A stretch of DNA of 64,000 nt from Gordonia gummivorans (GCF_022513585.1 NZ_JAKWBF010000011.1:78297-142296); one strand, 5' to 3'. Shown: positions 8,293 to 18,203, numbered from the stretch's first letter. A program made the numbers and translations. Notes: a model not told the origin generated them from the letters alone.

Positions 8293-10545
8293 ATGATTTC
8301 ACTGTCGGATTCGTTGTCGGAGATTCTGGACAACAAGGTGGTCGACGGTCTGGCCTCGGTGGGCGTGACGACCGTGGGCGAGTTGCTGCACTACACGCCA
8401 CGGCGATATGTGCGCCAGGGGCAGGCGTCGAAGGCGGAGATGCCCGAGACGGGGGAGTATCTGACCATCGTCGGCCGTATCACCAAGGCCGATCTCATTC
8501 CGATGAAGAAACGCTCGGGCAGATTCCTCAAGGTGACGGTCGCCGACGAGAGCCGTAAGTACGAGGCGAGCTTCTTCAATCCGAAGTTCATCCAGCACCG
8601 GCTGAAACCGGGGGCGCGAGTGATGATGGCGGGCACGGTGAAGTTCTTCCGCGACACCATCCAGTTGTCGCATCCGGATTGGATGGTCCTGCCCGACGGT
8701 GATTCCGAGGTGGATCGCGTGGTCGGTTCGGCGATGCTGACCGAGATGTACGCGGTCGAGGCCGATCTCACGTCCGATGACGATGCCGCCGGTCTCCTCG
8801 CCCAGTTCGACCGGCCGATCATTCCGCTGTATCCGGCCACCCGCGACATTCAGACCTGGGACATCTGGGGTGCCGTCCGCCGGGTCCTCGCTCACCGACC
8901 CGACACCGCGGACGCGCTCAGTGACGCCGAACGCAAGCGGCGCGGTCTGATCACCACCGCCGACGCGTTGTCCCGGATTCACCTCCCGGACACCGAGGAC
9001 GACATCACCGCGGCGTCAGCCCGACTGAAGTTCGATGAGGCACTGGCGATTCAGACGGTCCTGGCGCAGCGTCGGCTCGCCGGGCGTAATGATTCGGCGC
9101 CGCCATGCCCGCATGTCCCAGGCGGGCTCGAGGACGGGCTCCTGGCCCGCTTGCCGTTTGAACTCACCGTCGGTCAGGTTGAGGTCGGCGCCGAACTCGG
9201 CGCGGATCTCGGGCGCAGCCAACCGATGAGCCGCCTGCTGCAGGGCGAGGTGGGCTCCGGTAAGACGCTGGTGTCCCTGCTGGCGATGCTGCGGGTGGTC
9301 GACAACGGGCATCAGTGCGCGATCCTGGCTCCCACCGAAGTTCTTGCTGCACAACACTATCGGACCATTCGAACGATGCTCGGCGACCTGGCGGCCGGCG
9401 GCGAGCTGTCGGCGGCGGACGGTGCCACCCAGATCGCGCTGCTCACCGGATCGATGAAGACCAAGGGCAAGCGTCAAACCCTGCTCGACGTGGTGTCGGG
9501 CGCCGCCGGGATCGTGATCGGTACCCACGCGCTGCTCGAAGAGAATGTCGAGTTCTTCGACCTCGGGATGGTCGTCGTCGACGAACAGCACCGGTTCGGT
9601 GTCGAACAGCGTGACGTGTTGCGCGGTCGCGGTCGCGACGGGGCGATGCCGCACTTCCTGGTGATGACTGCGACGCCGATCCCGCGCACGGTCGCCATGA
9701 CGGCCTTCGGCGATCTGGACACCTCGGTGCTCACCGAACTTCCGCGGGGTCGGCAGCCGATCACCACCACCGTGGTTCCGATGGGGAACGTGCGGTGGGT
9801 CGATCGGGTGTGGTCGCGCGCGGCGGAGGAGATCGCGGCGGGCCGCCAGGTGTATGTGGTGTGCTCGCGCATCGGTGGCGACGAGGTGTCGGACGGTAGA
9901 GGCACCCCGGCAAAGGGCGATTCGACGGCACCGCAGACGGTTTCGGTGCTCGACCAGTACGAGAACCTGATCGCCGGCCCACTCGGTCATCTACGGATCG
10001 GGCTCCTGCACGGTCGTCTGCCGTCCGACGAGAAGAACGCGGTGATGGACGAATTCGGCCGCGGCGAGATCGACATCCTGGTGGCCACCACGGTCATCGA
10101 GGTCGGCGTCGATGTGCCGAACGCGACGATGATGGTGATCGTCGACGCCGAGCGTTTCGGTGTGAGCCAGCTCCATCAGCTGCGCGGTCGTGTCGGTCGT
10201 GGGCAGCATGCCGGTTTATGTCTGCTGATGACGAATACGGCACCCGTGTCCCAGGGCATGCAGCGACTGAACGCGGTGGCCGGTTCCAACGACGGATTCG
10301 TGCTGGCGCGTGTCGATCTGGCGCAGCGTCGCGAGGGTGACGTGCTCGGTTCGCTGCAGTCGGGCGGCACCACGTCCCTGCGCTTCCTGTCCCTGCTCGA
10401 CGACGTCGACGTCATCGCCGATGCCCGCGAACTGGCCGATGAGGTGGTGGGCGCCGACCTCACCCTGATCGAACACCGACCCCTCGCCGACCTCGTCGAC
10501 GCGATCCTGGTGCCGCACAAGATCGCTTACCTCGACAAGTCCTGA
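8293..10545 (+). CDS. recG: ATP-dependent DNA helicase RecG
   Basis: Remodels stalled replication forks and Holliday junctions. The N-terminal wedge/OB region runs to about residue 250. The superfamily-2 helicase core has Walker A GEVGSGKT at 318-325, DEQHRFG near 430, MTATPIPRT near 460, and the C-terminal motif GRVGRG near 632. The 750-residue length fits actinobacterial RecG. There is no ordinary ribosome site: the start is embedded in the last unit of the 17-bp array, so expression probably depends on coupling from upstream. A repeat-rich gap of about 670 bases follows. Confidence 0.96.
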   Translation: MISLSDSLSEILDNKVVDGLASVGVTTVGELLHYTPRRYVRQGQASKAEMPETGEYLTIVGRITKADLIPMKKRSGRFLKVTVADESRKYEASFFNPKFIQHRLKPGARVMMAGTVKFFRDTIQLSHPDWMVLPDGDSEVDRVVGSAMLTEMYAVEADLTSDDDAAGLLAQFDRPIIPLYPATRDIQTWDIWGAVRRVLAHRPDTADALSDAERKRRGLITTADALSRIHLPDTEDDITAASARLKFDEALAIQTVLAQRRLAGRNDSAPPCPHVPGGLEDGLLARLPFELTVGQVEVGAELGADLGRSQPMSRLLQGEVGSGKTLVSLLAMLRVVDNGHQCAILAPTEVLAAQHYRTIRTMLGDLAAGGELSAADGATQIALLTGSMKTKGKRQTLLDVVSGAAGIVIGTHALLEENVEFFDLGMVVVDEQHRFGVEQRDVLRGRGRDGAMPHFLVMTATPIPRTVAMTAFGDLDTSVLTELPRGRQPITTTVVPMGNVRWVDRVWSRAAEEIAAGRQVYVVCSRIGGDEVSDGRGTPAKGDSTAPQTVSVLDQYENLIAGPLGHLRIGLLHGRLPSDEKNAVMDEFGRGEIDILVATTVIEVGVDVPNATMMVIVDAERFGVSQLHQLRGRVGRGQHAGLCLLMTNTAPVSQGMQRLNAVAGSNDGFVLARVDLAQRREGDVLGSLQSGGTTSLRFLSLLDDVDVIADARELADEVVGADLTLIEHRPLADLVDAILVPHKIAYLDKS

Positions 10546-10609
10546 CTCGAAGAGTTGGGTGACCGACGCTCTGACTTGGGCAAACGCCGCAGTGCTCTGT
10601 CCCTGAAAA

Positions 10610-10703
10610 TAGGGGAAGAACTTCTTCCCCGGGGTTCACAGTCGTCCCCTAGAAATTCCTAGGGGAGGACTCCAAGAGTAGGGCACGAGTTTTCTTCCCC
10701 TAG
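10610..10703 (+). repeat. 94-bp dispersed element, copy 1
   Basis: Terminal inverted repeats of 11-12 bp (TAGGGGAAGAA at the left, TTCTTCCCCTAG at the right) bound the element. Inside lies GGGGAAGAA-C-TTCTTCCCC, a 9-bp palindrome with one central base, and a second palindrome CCCCTAG-N6-CTAGGGG. A second copy at 22849-22942 is roughly 87 per cent identical by eye, with one indel. It has no coding capacity. Confidence 0.85.
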
Positions 10704-10840
10704 TTTCTTGGCGGCAAAGAGCGCTTTCTGTGCTCGACGACGATGTTCGGAGTCCGAGGTCTGCGCTCGAGGTGGACCTCGGTGAGGGTTGACCGCGACG
10801 GCTTCGCCGACCTCCCACGCGCGTCGTCGGCGAGTCGTGG

Positions 10841-10914
10841 TTTCAGAAACCGCGTGTCTGGTCAGAAACCCGAGGTGCACCAGCGGTTTCTGGCGACAAG
10901 TGCGGTTTCTGCGA
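10841..10914 (+). repeat. AGAAACCGC-type dispersed repeat, copy A
   Basis: This stretch contains TTTCAGAAACCGCGTGTCTG, GGTCAGAAACCC, CAGCGGTTTCTGGCGACA and GCGGTTTCTGCGA. The same series appears in reverse orientation at 47567-47659. It is composed of short units carrying AGAAACCGC or its complement, alternating in direction. Confidence 0.8.
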
Positions 10915-10978
10915 TGAGGCCGCACTCTTCCCGCCTCCACGATCGCCGCCGCAGGCGGCGGTGGGTCGCTGACTCGAC

Positions 10979-11084
10979 TAGGGCGTGTCTCCCAATTCCC
11001 TTTGCGGGTCTTGGCGGCTCGATCGCAGCCAGGGTGCAATCGACTCCACCAATCCCTCGCAGTGGAATTGGGAGACACGCCCTA
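10979..11084. mobile_element. MITE-like element, 106 bp, perfect 21-bp inverted ends
   Basis: Left end 10979-10999 and right end 11064-11084 are exact inverted copies beginning TAGGGCGTGTCTCCC. If the outer TA is the target duplication, the ends are 19 bp and the insertion is at TA, as for IS630/Tc1-type elements. The 64-bp interior has no reading frame. It looks like a non-autonomous element moved by a transposase encoded elsewhere. Family assignment needs a search. Confidence 0.75.
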
Positions 11085-11213
11085 ATTGACCGCAGGGAAC
11101 GGGAACTGCGCGGCGCGCGTCGAACCAATATGGCCCGACCCTCCCTCGCTCTCCGGTGGCGACGCTTGGTACGCCATCACCGATCGCGACGCTCTGGGGT
11201 GCATGGATGGACC

Positions 11214-11897
11214 ATGCGTCGCTGGTGCGTGCTGAGCGCGTTCGTGGTGACGGCGCTCTTCGTGGCGACCGGGGTGATGGTCAACACCGCGCAGACGGGT
11301 GTCGACGAGCGGGTACGTGCAAGGGCGCAGCGGCTGACCGGGGAACTCGGTGCGCTGTCCGTCTCGGCGGCCCGGCGGCACCGCGAGGACTATCAGCGCT
11401 CGGCATTCGGAACTCCCTGGAGCGACGAGGTGCGGGTACGTGGCGGTTCCAACGGGTGTGACACCCGAAACGACATCCTCGCGCGCGATCTGCACGACAC
11501 GCGTCGTGGCCCGACCAAGACGTGCCCCGGCGCTGTGCTCGCAGGGGAGTTCCGCAGCCCGTACACCGGCGACTACATCGTGTTCCGGCGTGACCTGGGC
11601 GCTGCAGCCGTGCAGATCGATCACATCGTCCCGCTCGCGTACGCGTGGGATATGGGGGCGTGGGCGTGGCCCGCGGAATTGCGGCAGGACTTCGCCAACG
11701 ACCCCGCCAATCTCGTTGCGGTGGACGGGGGATCGAATCAGGACAAGAGCGACGCCGAACCCGCCCGCTGGATGCCGGACGAGCGGGGGTTCTGGTGTCA
11801 GTACGCAGTGCAGTTCGTCATCGTCGTGCGCAGCTACGGACTCGCGATCGACGCGGCGTCCCGGGATGTCCTTGCCGATGCTCTCCGGTGTCGGTGA
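11214..11897 (+). CDS. Exported HNH-family nuclease-like protein
   Basis: From the ATG at 11214 the product is 227 residues. It begins [20 protein letters not shown], a signal anchor or uncleaved signal peptide. The mature part contains [12 protein letters not shown], then a beta-beta-alpha-metal type motif [17 protein letters not shown] (near 130-146) and [18 protein letters not shown] (near 162-179). These belong to the actinobacterial HNH/DUF1524 nuclease family. The likely role is extracellular or surface DNA cleavage, with no known target. An ATG at 11130 is a weaker alternative start. A similar gene, Rv2972c, follows recG in M. tuberculosis as I recall. Confidence 0.8.
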   Translation: MRRWCVLSAFVVTALFVATGVMVNTAQTGVDERVRARAQRLTGELGALSVSAARRHREDYQRSAFGTPWSDEVRVRGGSNGCDTRNDILARDLHDTRRGPTKTCPGAVLAGEFRSPYTGDYIVFRRDLGAAAVQIDHIVPLAYAWDMGAWAWPAELRQDFANDPANLVAVDGGSNQDKSDAEPARWMPDERGFWCQYAVQFVIVVRSYGLAIDAASRDVLADALRCR

Positions 11898-12000
11898 CGC
11901 GCGGCCGTTCGCCGACGGCACGTTGGGCCGAGAAATCGGCGGCGCTACGCTGGTGGGCGGATATTCGCACGCATGTCACCGCGACGATCGAGGAACACCG

Positions 12001-13293
12001 ATGAGCGCACCCACCGCAGAAGAAGCCGTCACCGCAGAGTCCGGGACACAGCCGGACACCGAGAAGGTCGTTCTCGACCTCGCGCGGGCAGCGCGATCGG
12101 CGTCGCGGTCGCTGGGCGGACTGACCACTGCGGCCAAGAACAAGGTGCTGCTCGCAGCCGCCGACGCCGTGGAAGCCGCGGTCGAGGAGATCCTGGCCGC
12201 CAACGCCGAGGACATCTCGCGTGCCGAGTCCTCCGACATGGAGGCCAGCCTCCTCGACCGGCTTCGCCTGACTCCCGAGCGCGTCACCGGTATCGCGGAG
12301 GGCCTGCGACAGGTTGCGGTCCTGCCCGACCCGATCGGTGAGATCGTCTCCGGCAAGACCCTGCCCAACGGTTTGCAACTGCGCCAGATCCGCGTTCCGC
12401 TCGGTGTGGTCGGCATCGTCTACGAGGCCCGCCCCAATGTGACGGTCGACGCGTTCGGTATTGCCTTCAAGTCGGGCAACGCGGTGCTGCTGCGGGGATC
12501 GTCGTCGGCCGCGTCGTCGAACGCCGAATTGGTGCGAGTCCTGCGAGAAACGTTGTCGGACAACGGGGTCACTGCCGACGCGGTGGCGCTGCTGCCCAGC
12601 GAGGACCGTTCCAGCGTGACTGCACTGATCCGGGCGCGCGGTCTGGTGGACGTGGTGATCCCGCGCGGTGGCGCCGGACTCATCAACGCCGTCGTCAGCA
12701 ATGCGACCGTGCCGACGATCGAGACGGGCACCGGCAACTGCCATGTCTACGTGCACGCACTCGCGGACCTCGACGTCGCGACGCGGGTGGTACTGAACTC
12801 CAAGACCCGCCGGCCCAGCGTCTGCAACACCGCCGAGACCGTCCTGATCGACAAGGCCGTCGCGGCAGACGCGCTGCCCCGGATCACGTCGGTCCTGCAG
12901 GCGCAGGGGGTCATCATCCATGGCGACGAGCCGGGGATGGAACCCGCGACCGAGCAGGATTGGGCCGAGGAGTACCTGTCGATGGACATCGCGATGAAGG
13001 TCGTCGACGACCTCGACGCCGCCGTCGCGCATATCGACAAATACGGAACCGGACACACCGAGGCGATCATCACCACCGACCTGGCCGCCGCCAACGAGTT
13101 CACCTCGCGCGTCGACGCCGCCGCGGTCATGGTCAACGCGTCGACCGCCTTCACCGACGGTGAGCAGTTCGGATTCGGTGCCGAGATCGGTATCTCCACG
13201 CAGAAGCTCCATGCGCGCGGCCCGATGGGACTGCCCGAACTCACCTCCACCAAATGGTTGGTGTGGGGCGCCGGACACGTGCGGCCCGCCTGA
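12001..13293 (+). CDS. proA: Glutamate-5-semialdehyde dehydrogenase (gamma-glutamyl phosphate reductase)
   Basis: NADPH-dependent reduction of gamma-glutamyl phosphate to glutamate semialdehyde in proline synthesis. A GAGGAA ribosome site precedes the ATG. The 430-residue protein has [17 protein letters not shown], the Gly-rich [14 protein letters not shown], and the catalytic cysteine C275 in [12 protein letters not shown]. The TGA overlaps the MoxR start (ATGA). This gene opens the part of the window that follows the M. tuberculosis Rv2427c-Rv2361c order; the junction with the previous block lies in the 100 bases upstream. Confidence 0.96.
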   Translation: MSAPTAEEAVTAESGTQPDTEKVVLDLARAARSASRSLGGLTTAAKNKVLLAAADAVEAAVEEILAANAEDISRAESSDMEASLLDRLRLTPERVTGIAEGLRQVAVLPDPIGEIVSGKTLPNGLQLRQIRVPLGVVGIVYEARPNVTVDAFGIAFKSGNAVLLRGSSSAASSNAELVRVLRETLSDNGVTADAVALLPSEDRSSVTALIRARGLVDVVIPRGGAGLINAVVSNATVPTIETGTGNCHVYVHALADLDVATRVVLNSKTRRPSVCNTAETVLIDKAVAADALPRITSVLQAQGVIIHGDEPGMEPATEQDWAEEYLSMDIAMKVVDDLDAAVAHIDKYGTGHTEAIITTDLAAANEFTSRVDAAAVMVNASTAFTDGEQFGFGAEIGISTQKLHARGPMGLPELTSTKWLVWGAGHVRPA

Positions 13294-14213
13294 TGAGCCA
13301 AGCATCCTCGGACACCGCACCGCGCATCGAGCCGTCCTTCGCCGACGTCGGCGACGTGGTGACCCGGCTGCGTGGCACGGGCTATCTCGCCGACGAGGCG
13401 ACCGCGACGTCGACCTTTCTCGCCGACCGTCTCGGCAAGCCGTTGCTCGTGGAAGGTCCTGCGGGCGTGGGCAAGACGGAGCTCGCCCGCGCGATCGCGT
13501 CGGCCACCGACGCCGAACTCATCCGCTTGCAGTGCTATGAGGGCATCGACGAGGCGCGGGCGCTCTACGAGTGGAATCACGCCAAGCAGATCCTGCACAT
13601 CCAGGCCACCGGCACGCGCGCATGGGACGAGGCGAAGACCGACATCTTCTCCGACGAGTTCCTCTTGCCGCGGCCGCTGCTGAAGGCGATCTCGTCGGAG
13701 GGGCGGACCGTCCTGCTGATCGACGAGGTCGACAAGGCCGACGTCGACATGGAGGGCCTGCTGCTCGAGGTGCTCAGCGATTTCGCCATCACCATCCCGG
13801 AGATGGGAACGGTCACCGCGGCACGACGACCGGTGGTGCTGTTGACCTCCAATGCCACTCGCGAGCTCTCCGAGGCCCTGAAGCGGCGCTGTCTGTACCT
13901 GTACATCGATTTCCCGGATGCGGCGCGAGAGAAGGAGATCCTCGCCTCGCGGGTCCCGGGACTGACCGATGCTCTCTCGGCCGAACTGGTGCGGATCGTC
14001 GGCGTCCTGCGCACCCTCGACATCCGCAAGAAGCCGTCGGTGGCCGAGACCATCGACTGGGCCAACACGTTGTTGGCACTTGGCGCGGGCGACGAGGCGA
14101 GCGGCAGTGCACGCGGCGGCATCGACGACGGTTTGATCGCCCGCACGCTGGGCGTGGTGCTCAAGCACCGGCCCGACCTCAAGACGGCGTTCAAAGAACT
14201 CAAGCTGGGCTGA
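13293..14213 (+). CDS. MoxR-family AAA+ ATPase
   Basis: A 306-residue AAA+ ATPase. Walker A is GPAGVGKT at 55-62. Walker B LLIDEVDKAD, the sensor segment LLTSNATRELSEALKRRC and the conserved RLQCYEGIDEARALYEW follow. MoxR proteins act as chaperones that insert metals or activate partner proteins, usually together with a von Willebrand A protein from the next gene. Exactly that partner follows with an ATGA overlap. The client protein is unknown. It corresponds to Rv2426c in M. tuberculosis. Confidence 0.93.
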   Translation: MSQASSDTAPRIEPSFADVGDVVTRLRGTGYLADEATATSTFLADRLGKPLLVEGPAGVGKTELARAIASATDAELIRLQCYEGIDEARALYEWNHAKQILHIQATGTRAWDEAKTDIFSDEFLLPRPLLKAISSEGRTVLLIDEVDKADVDMEGLLLEVLSDFAITIPEMGTVTAARRPVVLLTSNATRELSEALKRRCLYLYIDFPDAAREKEILASRVPGLTDALSAELVRIVGVLRTLDIRKKPSVAETIDWANTLLALGAGDEASGSARGGIDDGLIARTLGVVLKHRPDLKTAFKELKLG

Positions 14214-15607
14214 TGACCGCGCCGCTCGTCGCCCATCTCACCGACTTCGTCGACGAGTTGCGTCGCCGCGGTATCGAGGTGGGGCCGTCGAACCTGATCG
14301 ATGCCGCCTCGGCGGTGGAGGTGCTCGACCTGCTGAGCCGCCCGCAGCTCCGGGAGGGACTCGCGGCGACGCTGCTCTCCGATCTGGCGCAACGCGGGGT
14401 CTTCGACCGTGTCTTCGACCTCTGGTTTCCGATAGCCTTCGGAAAGCGAACCGTCACAACCGATCTGCCGCGCGACGAGAACGGCGAGGTCGATATCCCC
14501 GCCGTGCGCGACATGCTGTCAGAGGTCCTCGCCGACGACGGACCCGACGCCGACGCCCGGCTGGCCGACATGGTCGCGATGATCGTCGACGCGCTGGGGC
14601 GCTACGAATCGACGCGGGGAGAGGCGTTCTCGGCGTATCAGGCACTGTCCGCGGTGAATCCGCAGACGTTGATCGCCGCCATCGCCGCGGCGATGGCCGG
14701 CGGTGATGACGGCTCGGGTGATCGAGCGGGCACCGACCCGATGAATCGCGCGGCGGCACGTGCCCGCGCCGCCGACCTGCGGGCGGCCATCGAGACGGAG
14801 ACGCAGCGTCGGATGGCCGATCGCAACGGCCGCGAGCGCGTCGGCGAGTACGCGGTCCCGCAACTCCCGGAGAACATCAACTTCCTGTCTGCCGGTGCGC
14901 GCGAGCAGATGGAGATCCGGCGCACCATCGAGCCGCTCGCACGACTGTTGGCGGCCAAACTGGAGACCCGCAGACGGCGGGCGCATCGGGGTGCGGTCGA
15001 CGTGCGCAAGACGCTGCGCGCCTCGATGTCGACCGGTGGCGTGCCGATCGAACTGAGTCACCGCAAGCCGCGGCCGGGCCGTCCCGAGCTCATCATCGTG
15101 TGTGACGTGTCGGGGTCGGTCGCCGGTTTCAGCCAGTTCACGTTGCGTTTGGTCTACGCGCTGCGCCAGCAGTTCTCCAAGGTTCGGGTGTTCGCGTTCG
15201 TGGACACCGTCGACGAGGTGACCGAGTACTTCGACCATGGCGAGGACGACTTCGGCGCGGCCATGCACGCGATGATCTCGACCGCCCGCATCAGCACTCG
15301 TGACGGGCATTCCGATTACGGGAACATGCTGCGCGGCTTTGTCTCCGAGTACGCGGACTCCCTGACCCATCGCGGTGCGCTGCTGATTCTGGGCGATGCG
15401 CGCAACAACTTCCACGACACGTCGATCGGTGCTCTGACGGAGCTGGTGGACCGGGCCCGGCACGCCTATTGGCTCAATCCCGAGGCGCAGACGCACTGGG
15501 GCACCGGGGACTCGGCTGCGACCGATTACCAGGAGGCGATCGACATGTTCGAGTGCCGTAACGCGGTGCAACTCGGCCGCGTCATCGCCGACCTCCTGCC
15601 GATCTGA
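14213..15607 (+). CDS. CoxE-like von Willebrand factor A domain protein
   Basis: A 464-residue partner of the MoxR ATPase. The N-terminal half is helical, with charged segments. The C-terminal VWA domain begins near residue 285 and has the metal-ion site [11 protein letters not shown] near 298, with later [10 protein letters not shown] and [10 protein letters not shown]. No membrane segment or signal peptide is visible, so it is cytoplasmic. Such pairs mature metalloenzymes, for example CO dehydrogenase in the case of CoxE. No obvious client is adjacent here. It is translationally coupled to the MoxR gene. Confidence 0.9.
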   Translation: MTAPLVAHLTDFVDELRRRGIEVGPSNLIDAASAVEVLDLLSRPQLREGLAATLLSDLAQRGVFDRVFDLWFPIAFGKRTVTTDLPRDENGEVDIPAVRDMLSEVLADDGPDADARLADMVAMIVDALGRYESTRGEAFSAYQALSAVNPQTLIAAIAAAMAGGDDGSGDRAGTDPMNRAAARARAADLRAAIETETQRRMADRNGRERVGEYAVPQLPENINFLSAGAREQMEIRRTIEPLARLLAAKLETRRRRAHRGAVDVRKTLRASMSTGGVPIELSHRKPRPGRPELIIVCDVSGSVAGFSQFTLRLVYALRQQFSKVRVFAFVDTVDEVTEYFDHGEDDFGAAMHAMISTARISTRDGHSDYGNMLRGFVSEYADSLTHRGALLILGDARNNFHDTSIGALTELVDRARHAYWLNPEAQTHWGTGDSAATDYQEAIDMFECRNAVQLGRVIADLLPI

Positions 15608-15668
15608 GCTGCTGTCGAGCAGCCTCGATACTCCGACGGCGCGGCGAGGACGCGTAGACTCACCCTTC

Positions 15669-16385
15669 ATGTCCGTCGACCGTTCGCGTGTGCGCCGCAT
15701 CGGCGTGATGGGTGGCACGTTCGATCCGATCCACAACGGGCACCTCGTCGCGGCCAGCGAGGTCGCGCACCGGTTCGCGCTCGACGAGGTCATCTTCGTC
15801 CCCACGGGGCGGCCGTGGCAGAAGCTCGATGAGGACGCGCGGGTGAGCCCGCCCGAGGACCGGTATCTGATGACGGTCATCGCGACCGCGTCGAACCCGC
15901 GATTCAGCGTGAGCCGGGTCGACATCGATCGTGCGGGTGACACCTATACCGTCGACACCCTGCGTGACCTGCACGAACTGCTGCCCGATGCGCAGCTGTA
16001 CTTCATCACCGGTGCCGATGCGCTGGAGTCGATCCTGTCCTGGCAGGACTGGGAGGAACTGTTCGAGCTGGCTCGGTTCGTCGGCGTGAGTCGGCCCGGC
16101 TACGAGCTCAACGCGAAGCATCTGGCGCAGCATCTGGAGACGATGCCGCCCGACACGCTGCAGATGTTGGAGATCCCGGCGCTGGCGATCTCCTCGACCG
16201 AATGCCGCACCCGGGCCGCGAAGGGCAGACCCGTCTGGTACCTGGTGCCCGACGGAGTCGTGCAGTACATAGCCAAACGGAAGCTGTATCGTGCGCCTCG
16301 GGCGACCTCGCCCGGGGTGTCGCCGCCGGCGCGGGATGGCGGCCTCGACACCGCCGGTGAGGCAAAGACGAAGGGACGGGTGTGA
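15669..16385 (+). CDS. nadD: Nicotinate-mononucleotide adenylyltransferase
   Basis: Adenylates nicotinate mononucleotide to form deamido-NAD. The nucleotidyltransferase signature [12 protein letters not shown] (residues 15-26) contains the HxGH motif, and the second motif ISSTECR lies near 177-183. A 30-residue C-terminal extension after the core ([11 protein letters not shown] onward) is polar and probably disordered. The TGA overlaps the GTG of rsfS. The order nadD-rsfS-gpgP-octT matches M. tuberculosis Rv2421c-Rv2418c. Confidence 0.95.
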   Translation: MSVDRSRVRRIGVMGGTFDPIHNGHLVAASEVAHRFALDEVIFVPTGRPWQKLDEDARVSPPEDRYLMTVIATASNPRFSVSRVDIDRAGDTYTVDTLRDLHELLPDAQLYFITGADALESILSWQDWEELFELARFVGVSRPGYELNAKHLAQHLETMPPDTLQMLEIPALAISSTECRTRAAKGRPVWYLVPDGVVQYIAKRKLYRAPRATSPGVSPPARDGGLDTAGEAKTKGRV

Positions 16386-16744
16386 CTGCGTCAGCAGAAG
16401 CGCTGGAGATGGCACGGGTGGCTGCTGCGGCGGCCGCCGACAAACTCGCGCACGACGTGACGGTGCTCGACGTGTCCGAGCAGTTGGTGATCACCGACGC
16501 GTTCGTGATCGCCTCGGCCGACAACGAGCGTCAGGTCAACGCGATTGTCGACGAGGTCGAGGACAAGCTGCGGGAGGCCGGGCACAAACCGGTACGACGC
16601 GAGGGGACGCGCGAGGGCCGCTGGGCGCTGCTCGATTACGTCGACATCGTCGTACACATCCAGCACGCCGACGAACGGCAGTTCTACGCGCTGGAGCGGC
16701 TGTGGCAGGACTGCCCGGTGGTCGATCTGGGTGACCCGTCGTGA
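16382..16744 (+). CDS. rsfS: Ribosomal silencing factor RsfS
   Basis: Binds ribosomal protein L14 and blocks subunit joining when nutrients are scarce. The 120-residue protein shows the family pattern: [31 protein letters not shown], then [27 protein letters not shown] and YALERLW. The GTG start overlaps the nadD stop and its TGA overlaps the GTG of the next gene, so three genes are tightly coupled. Confidence 0.95.
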   Translation: MTASAEALEMARVAAAAAADKLAHDVTVLDVSEQLVITDAFVIASADNERQVNAIVDEVEDKLREAGHKPVRREGTREGRWALLDYVDIVVHIQHADERQFYALERLWQDCPVVDLGDPS

Positions 16745-17454
16745 GTGGTGGACCGGATTCGCACGACACCGCCGTCGAACGCCTCACCCCGGTGGTCCGA
16801 CGACTGATCCTGCTGCGGCATGGGCAAACCGAGTACAACGCGGGCAGCCGGATGCAGGGTCAGCTCGACACTGACCTGTCCGAACTTGGTGTGCGTCAAG
16901 CAAAGTGGGCGGCGGCGGCATTGGCCGAGCGGCAGCCGATGGTGATCAGATCGTCGGACCTGCGACGTGCACGCGACACCGCCGAGGCGTTGGCACAGCG
17001 CACCGGTCTCACGGTGGCCACCGATGAGCGGCTGCGCGAGACGCACCTCGGGGATTGGCAGGGACTCACCCACAGCGAGGTCGACGTGTCCGCGCCGGGT
17101 GCGCGTGCGGTGTGGCGCGACGATGCGACGTGGACACCACCGGGTGGTGAGAGCCGGGTCCAGGTGGCCGCGCGGGCGATCCCCGTGGTCGACGAGCTGA
17201 TCGCCGAACTGCCCGAGTGGGGCGCCGGCGATACGCCGGAGGCCCCGGTGGTGCTGGTTGCCCACGGCGGAGTGATCGCGGCGATGACGGCTGGGCTGCT
17301 GGCGTTGCCGGTCGAGAACTGGCCGGTGTTCGGCGGTCTCGCCAACACCAGCTGGGTTCAGTTGTCCAGCCACGGGATGCCGGGTGCGCCGGGCCGCTGG
17401 CGTCTCGACGTGTGGAATGCGTCCGCCGAGGATTCGGACCCGGCGATCCAGTGA
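16741..17454 (+). CDS. gpgP: Histidine phosphatase, probable glucosyl-3-phosphoglycerate phosphatase
   Basis: A 237-residue phosphoglycerate-mutase-superfamily enzyme. The catalytic RHG is at 26-28 (LLRHGQTEYN), the second histidine in VLVAHGG, and SSDLRRARDTAEALA and LRETHLGDWQGL complete the active site. In mycobacteria this position (Rv2419c) encodes GpgP, which dephosphorylates glucosyl-3-phosphoglycerate on the way to methylglucose lipopolysaccharide. The specific assignment rests on the neighbouring octT-like gene. The start and stop both overlap neighbours. Confidence 0.85.
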   Translation: MSGGPDSHDTAVERLTPVVRRLILLRHGQTEYNAGSRMQGQLDTDLSELGVRQAKWAAAALAERQPMVIRSSDLRRARDTAEALAQRTGLTVATDERLRETHLGDWQGLTHSEVDVSAPGARAVWRDDATWTPPGGESRVQVAARAIPVVDELIAELPEWGAGDTPEAPVVLVAHGGVIAAMTAGLLALPVENWPVFGGLANTSWVQLSSHGMPGAPGRWRLDVWNASAEDSDPAIQ

Positions 17455-18185
17455 GCGCCCGACCCGGCAGTGTGTTGGTGCTCTCGGATTCGCTCGCCTA
17501 CTACGGACCCACCGGCGGTCTGCCCGCAACGGATTCGCGGATCTGGCCGGTGATCGTCGGCGAGCAATGTCGGCGTCGCATCCACTTGTTCGGCCGCATC
17601 GGCTGGACGAGTCGAGACGTGTGGTGGGCACTCACCCAGGACCCGAACATCTGGGCTGCGGTCCCCGACGCCGACGTGGTGGTGCTGGCCTTCGGCGGCA
17701 TGGACAGTCTGCCGTCACCGCTGCCCACCGCCTTGCGCGAGGAAATCCGCTATCTGCGGCCGAACAGGCTTCGGCAGCTGGTGCGCGACGGATACCAGTG
17801 GGTGCAACCGCGGGCGTCGCGCCTCGGCTGGCCGGTGGCGTTGCCGCCGCGGATCACCGTCGAGTACTTGGAGAAGATTCGCGCCGCGCTGGCCCAGTTG
17901 CGACCCGACCTGCCGCTCCTGCTGTGTCTGCCACCAACACACCGGAGCCCGTACTACGGCAACGTGCACCTCGGTCGGATACCGACCACGTCGGCGATGC
18001 AGCGTTGGGCGGATAGTCACCAGATCAGGTGTGTCGACTTCTATCCGACGACGCGGGACGCATTCGACGACCCGGCCGTCGAGATGAATCCGGACGGCAT
18101 CCACTGGGGTTTCGAGTGTCACCGCCGGATAGCGGAACTCGTCGTTCCCGCGGTGAGCGCGGCCGAGGCGCATCCGGCCGGGTGA
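17451..18185 (+). CDS. octT: SGNH-fold diglucosylglycerate octanoyltransferase
   Basis: A 244-residue SGNH/GDSL hydrolase-fold protein. The nucleophile is S14 in LVLSDSLAYYG, the oxyanion segment is VVVLAFGGMDS, and the Asp-His pair lies in DGIHWG (D215, H218). Its mycobacterial counterpart Rv2418c (OctT) acylates diglucosylglycerate in methylglucose lipopolysaccharide synthesis. It fits beside gpgP. The GTG overlaps the gpgP stop. Assignment is by position and fold. Confidence 0.82.
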   Translation: MSARPGSVLVLSDSLAYYGPTGGLPATDSRIWPVIVGEQCRRRIHLFGRIGWTSRDVWWALTQDPNIWAAVPDADVVVLAFGGMDSLPSPLPTALREEIRYLRPNRLRQLVRDGYQWVQPRASRLGWPVALPPRITVEYLEKIRAALAQLRPDLPLLLCLPPTHRSPYYGNVHLGRIPTTSAMQRWADSHQIRCVDFYPTTRDAFDDPAVEMNPDGIHWGFECHRRIAELVVPAVSAAEAHPAG

Positions 18186-18203
18186 ACCGGCTAACGTAGA
18201 CGC

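Larger units (their letters stand above)
10546..11213. other. Gene-free stretch between recG and the HNH nuclease, packed with repeats
   Basis: I found no convincing gene here. It holds three distinct repeat elements in a row: a 94-bp element (10610-10703), an AGAAACCGC-type repeat (10841-10914), and a 106-bp element with perfect 21-bp inverted ends (10979-11084). Two of these families recur elsewhere in the window. Confidence 0.8.
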
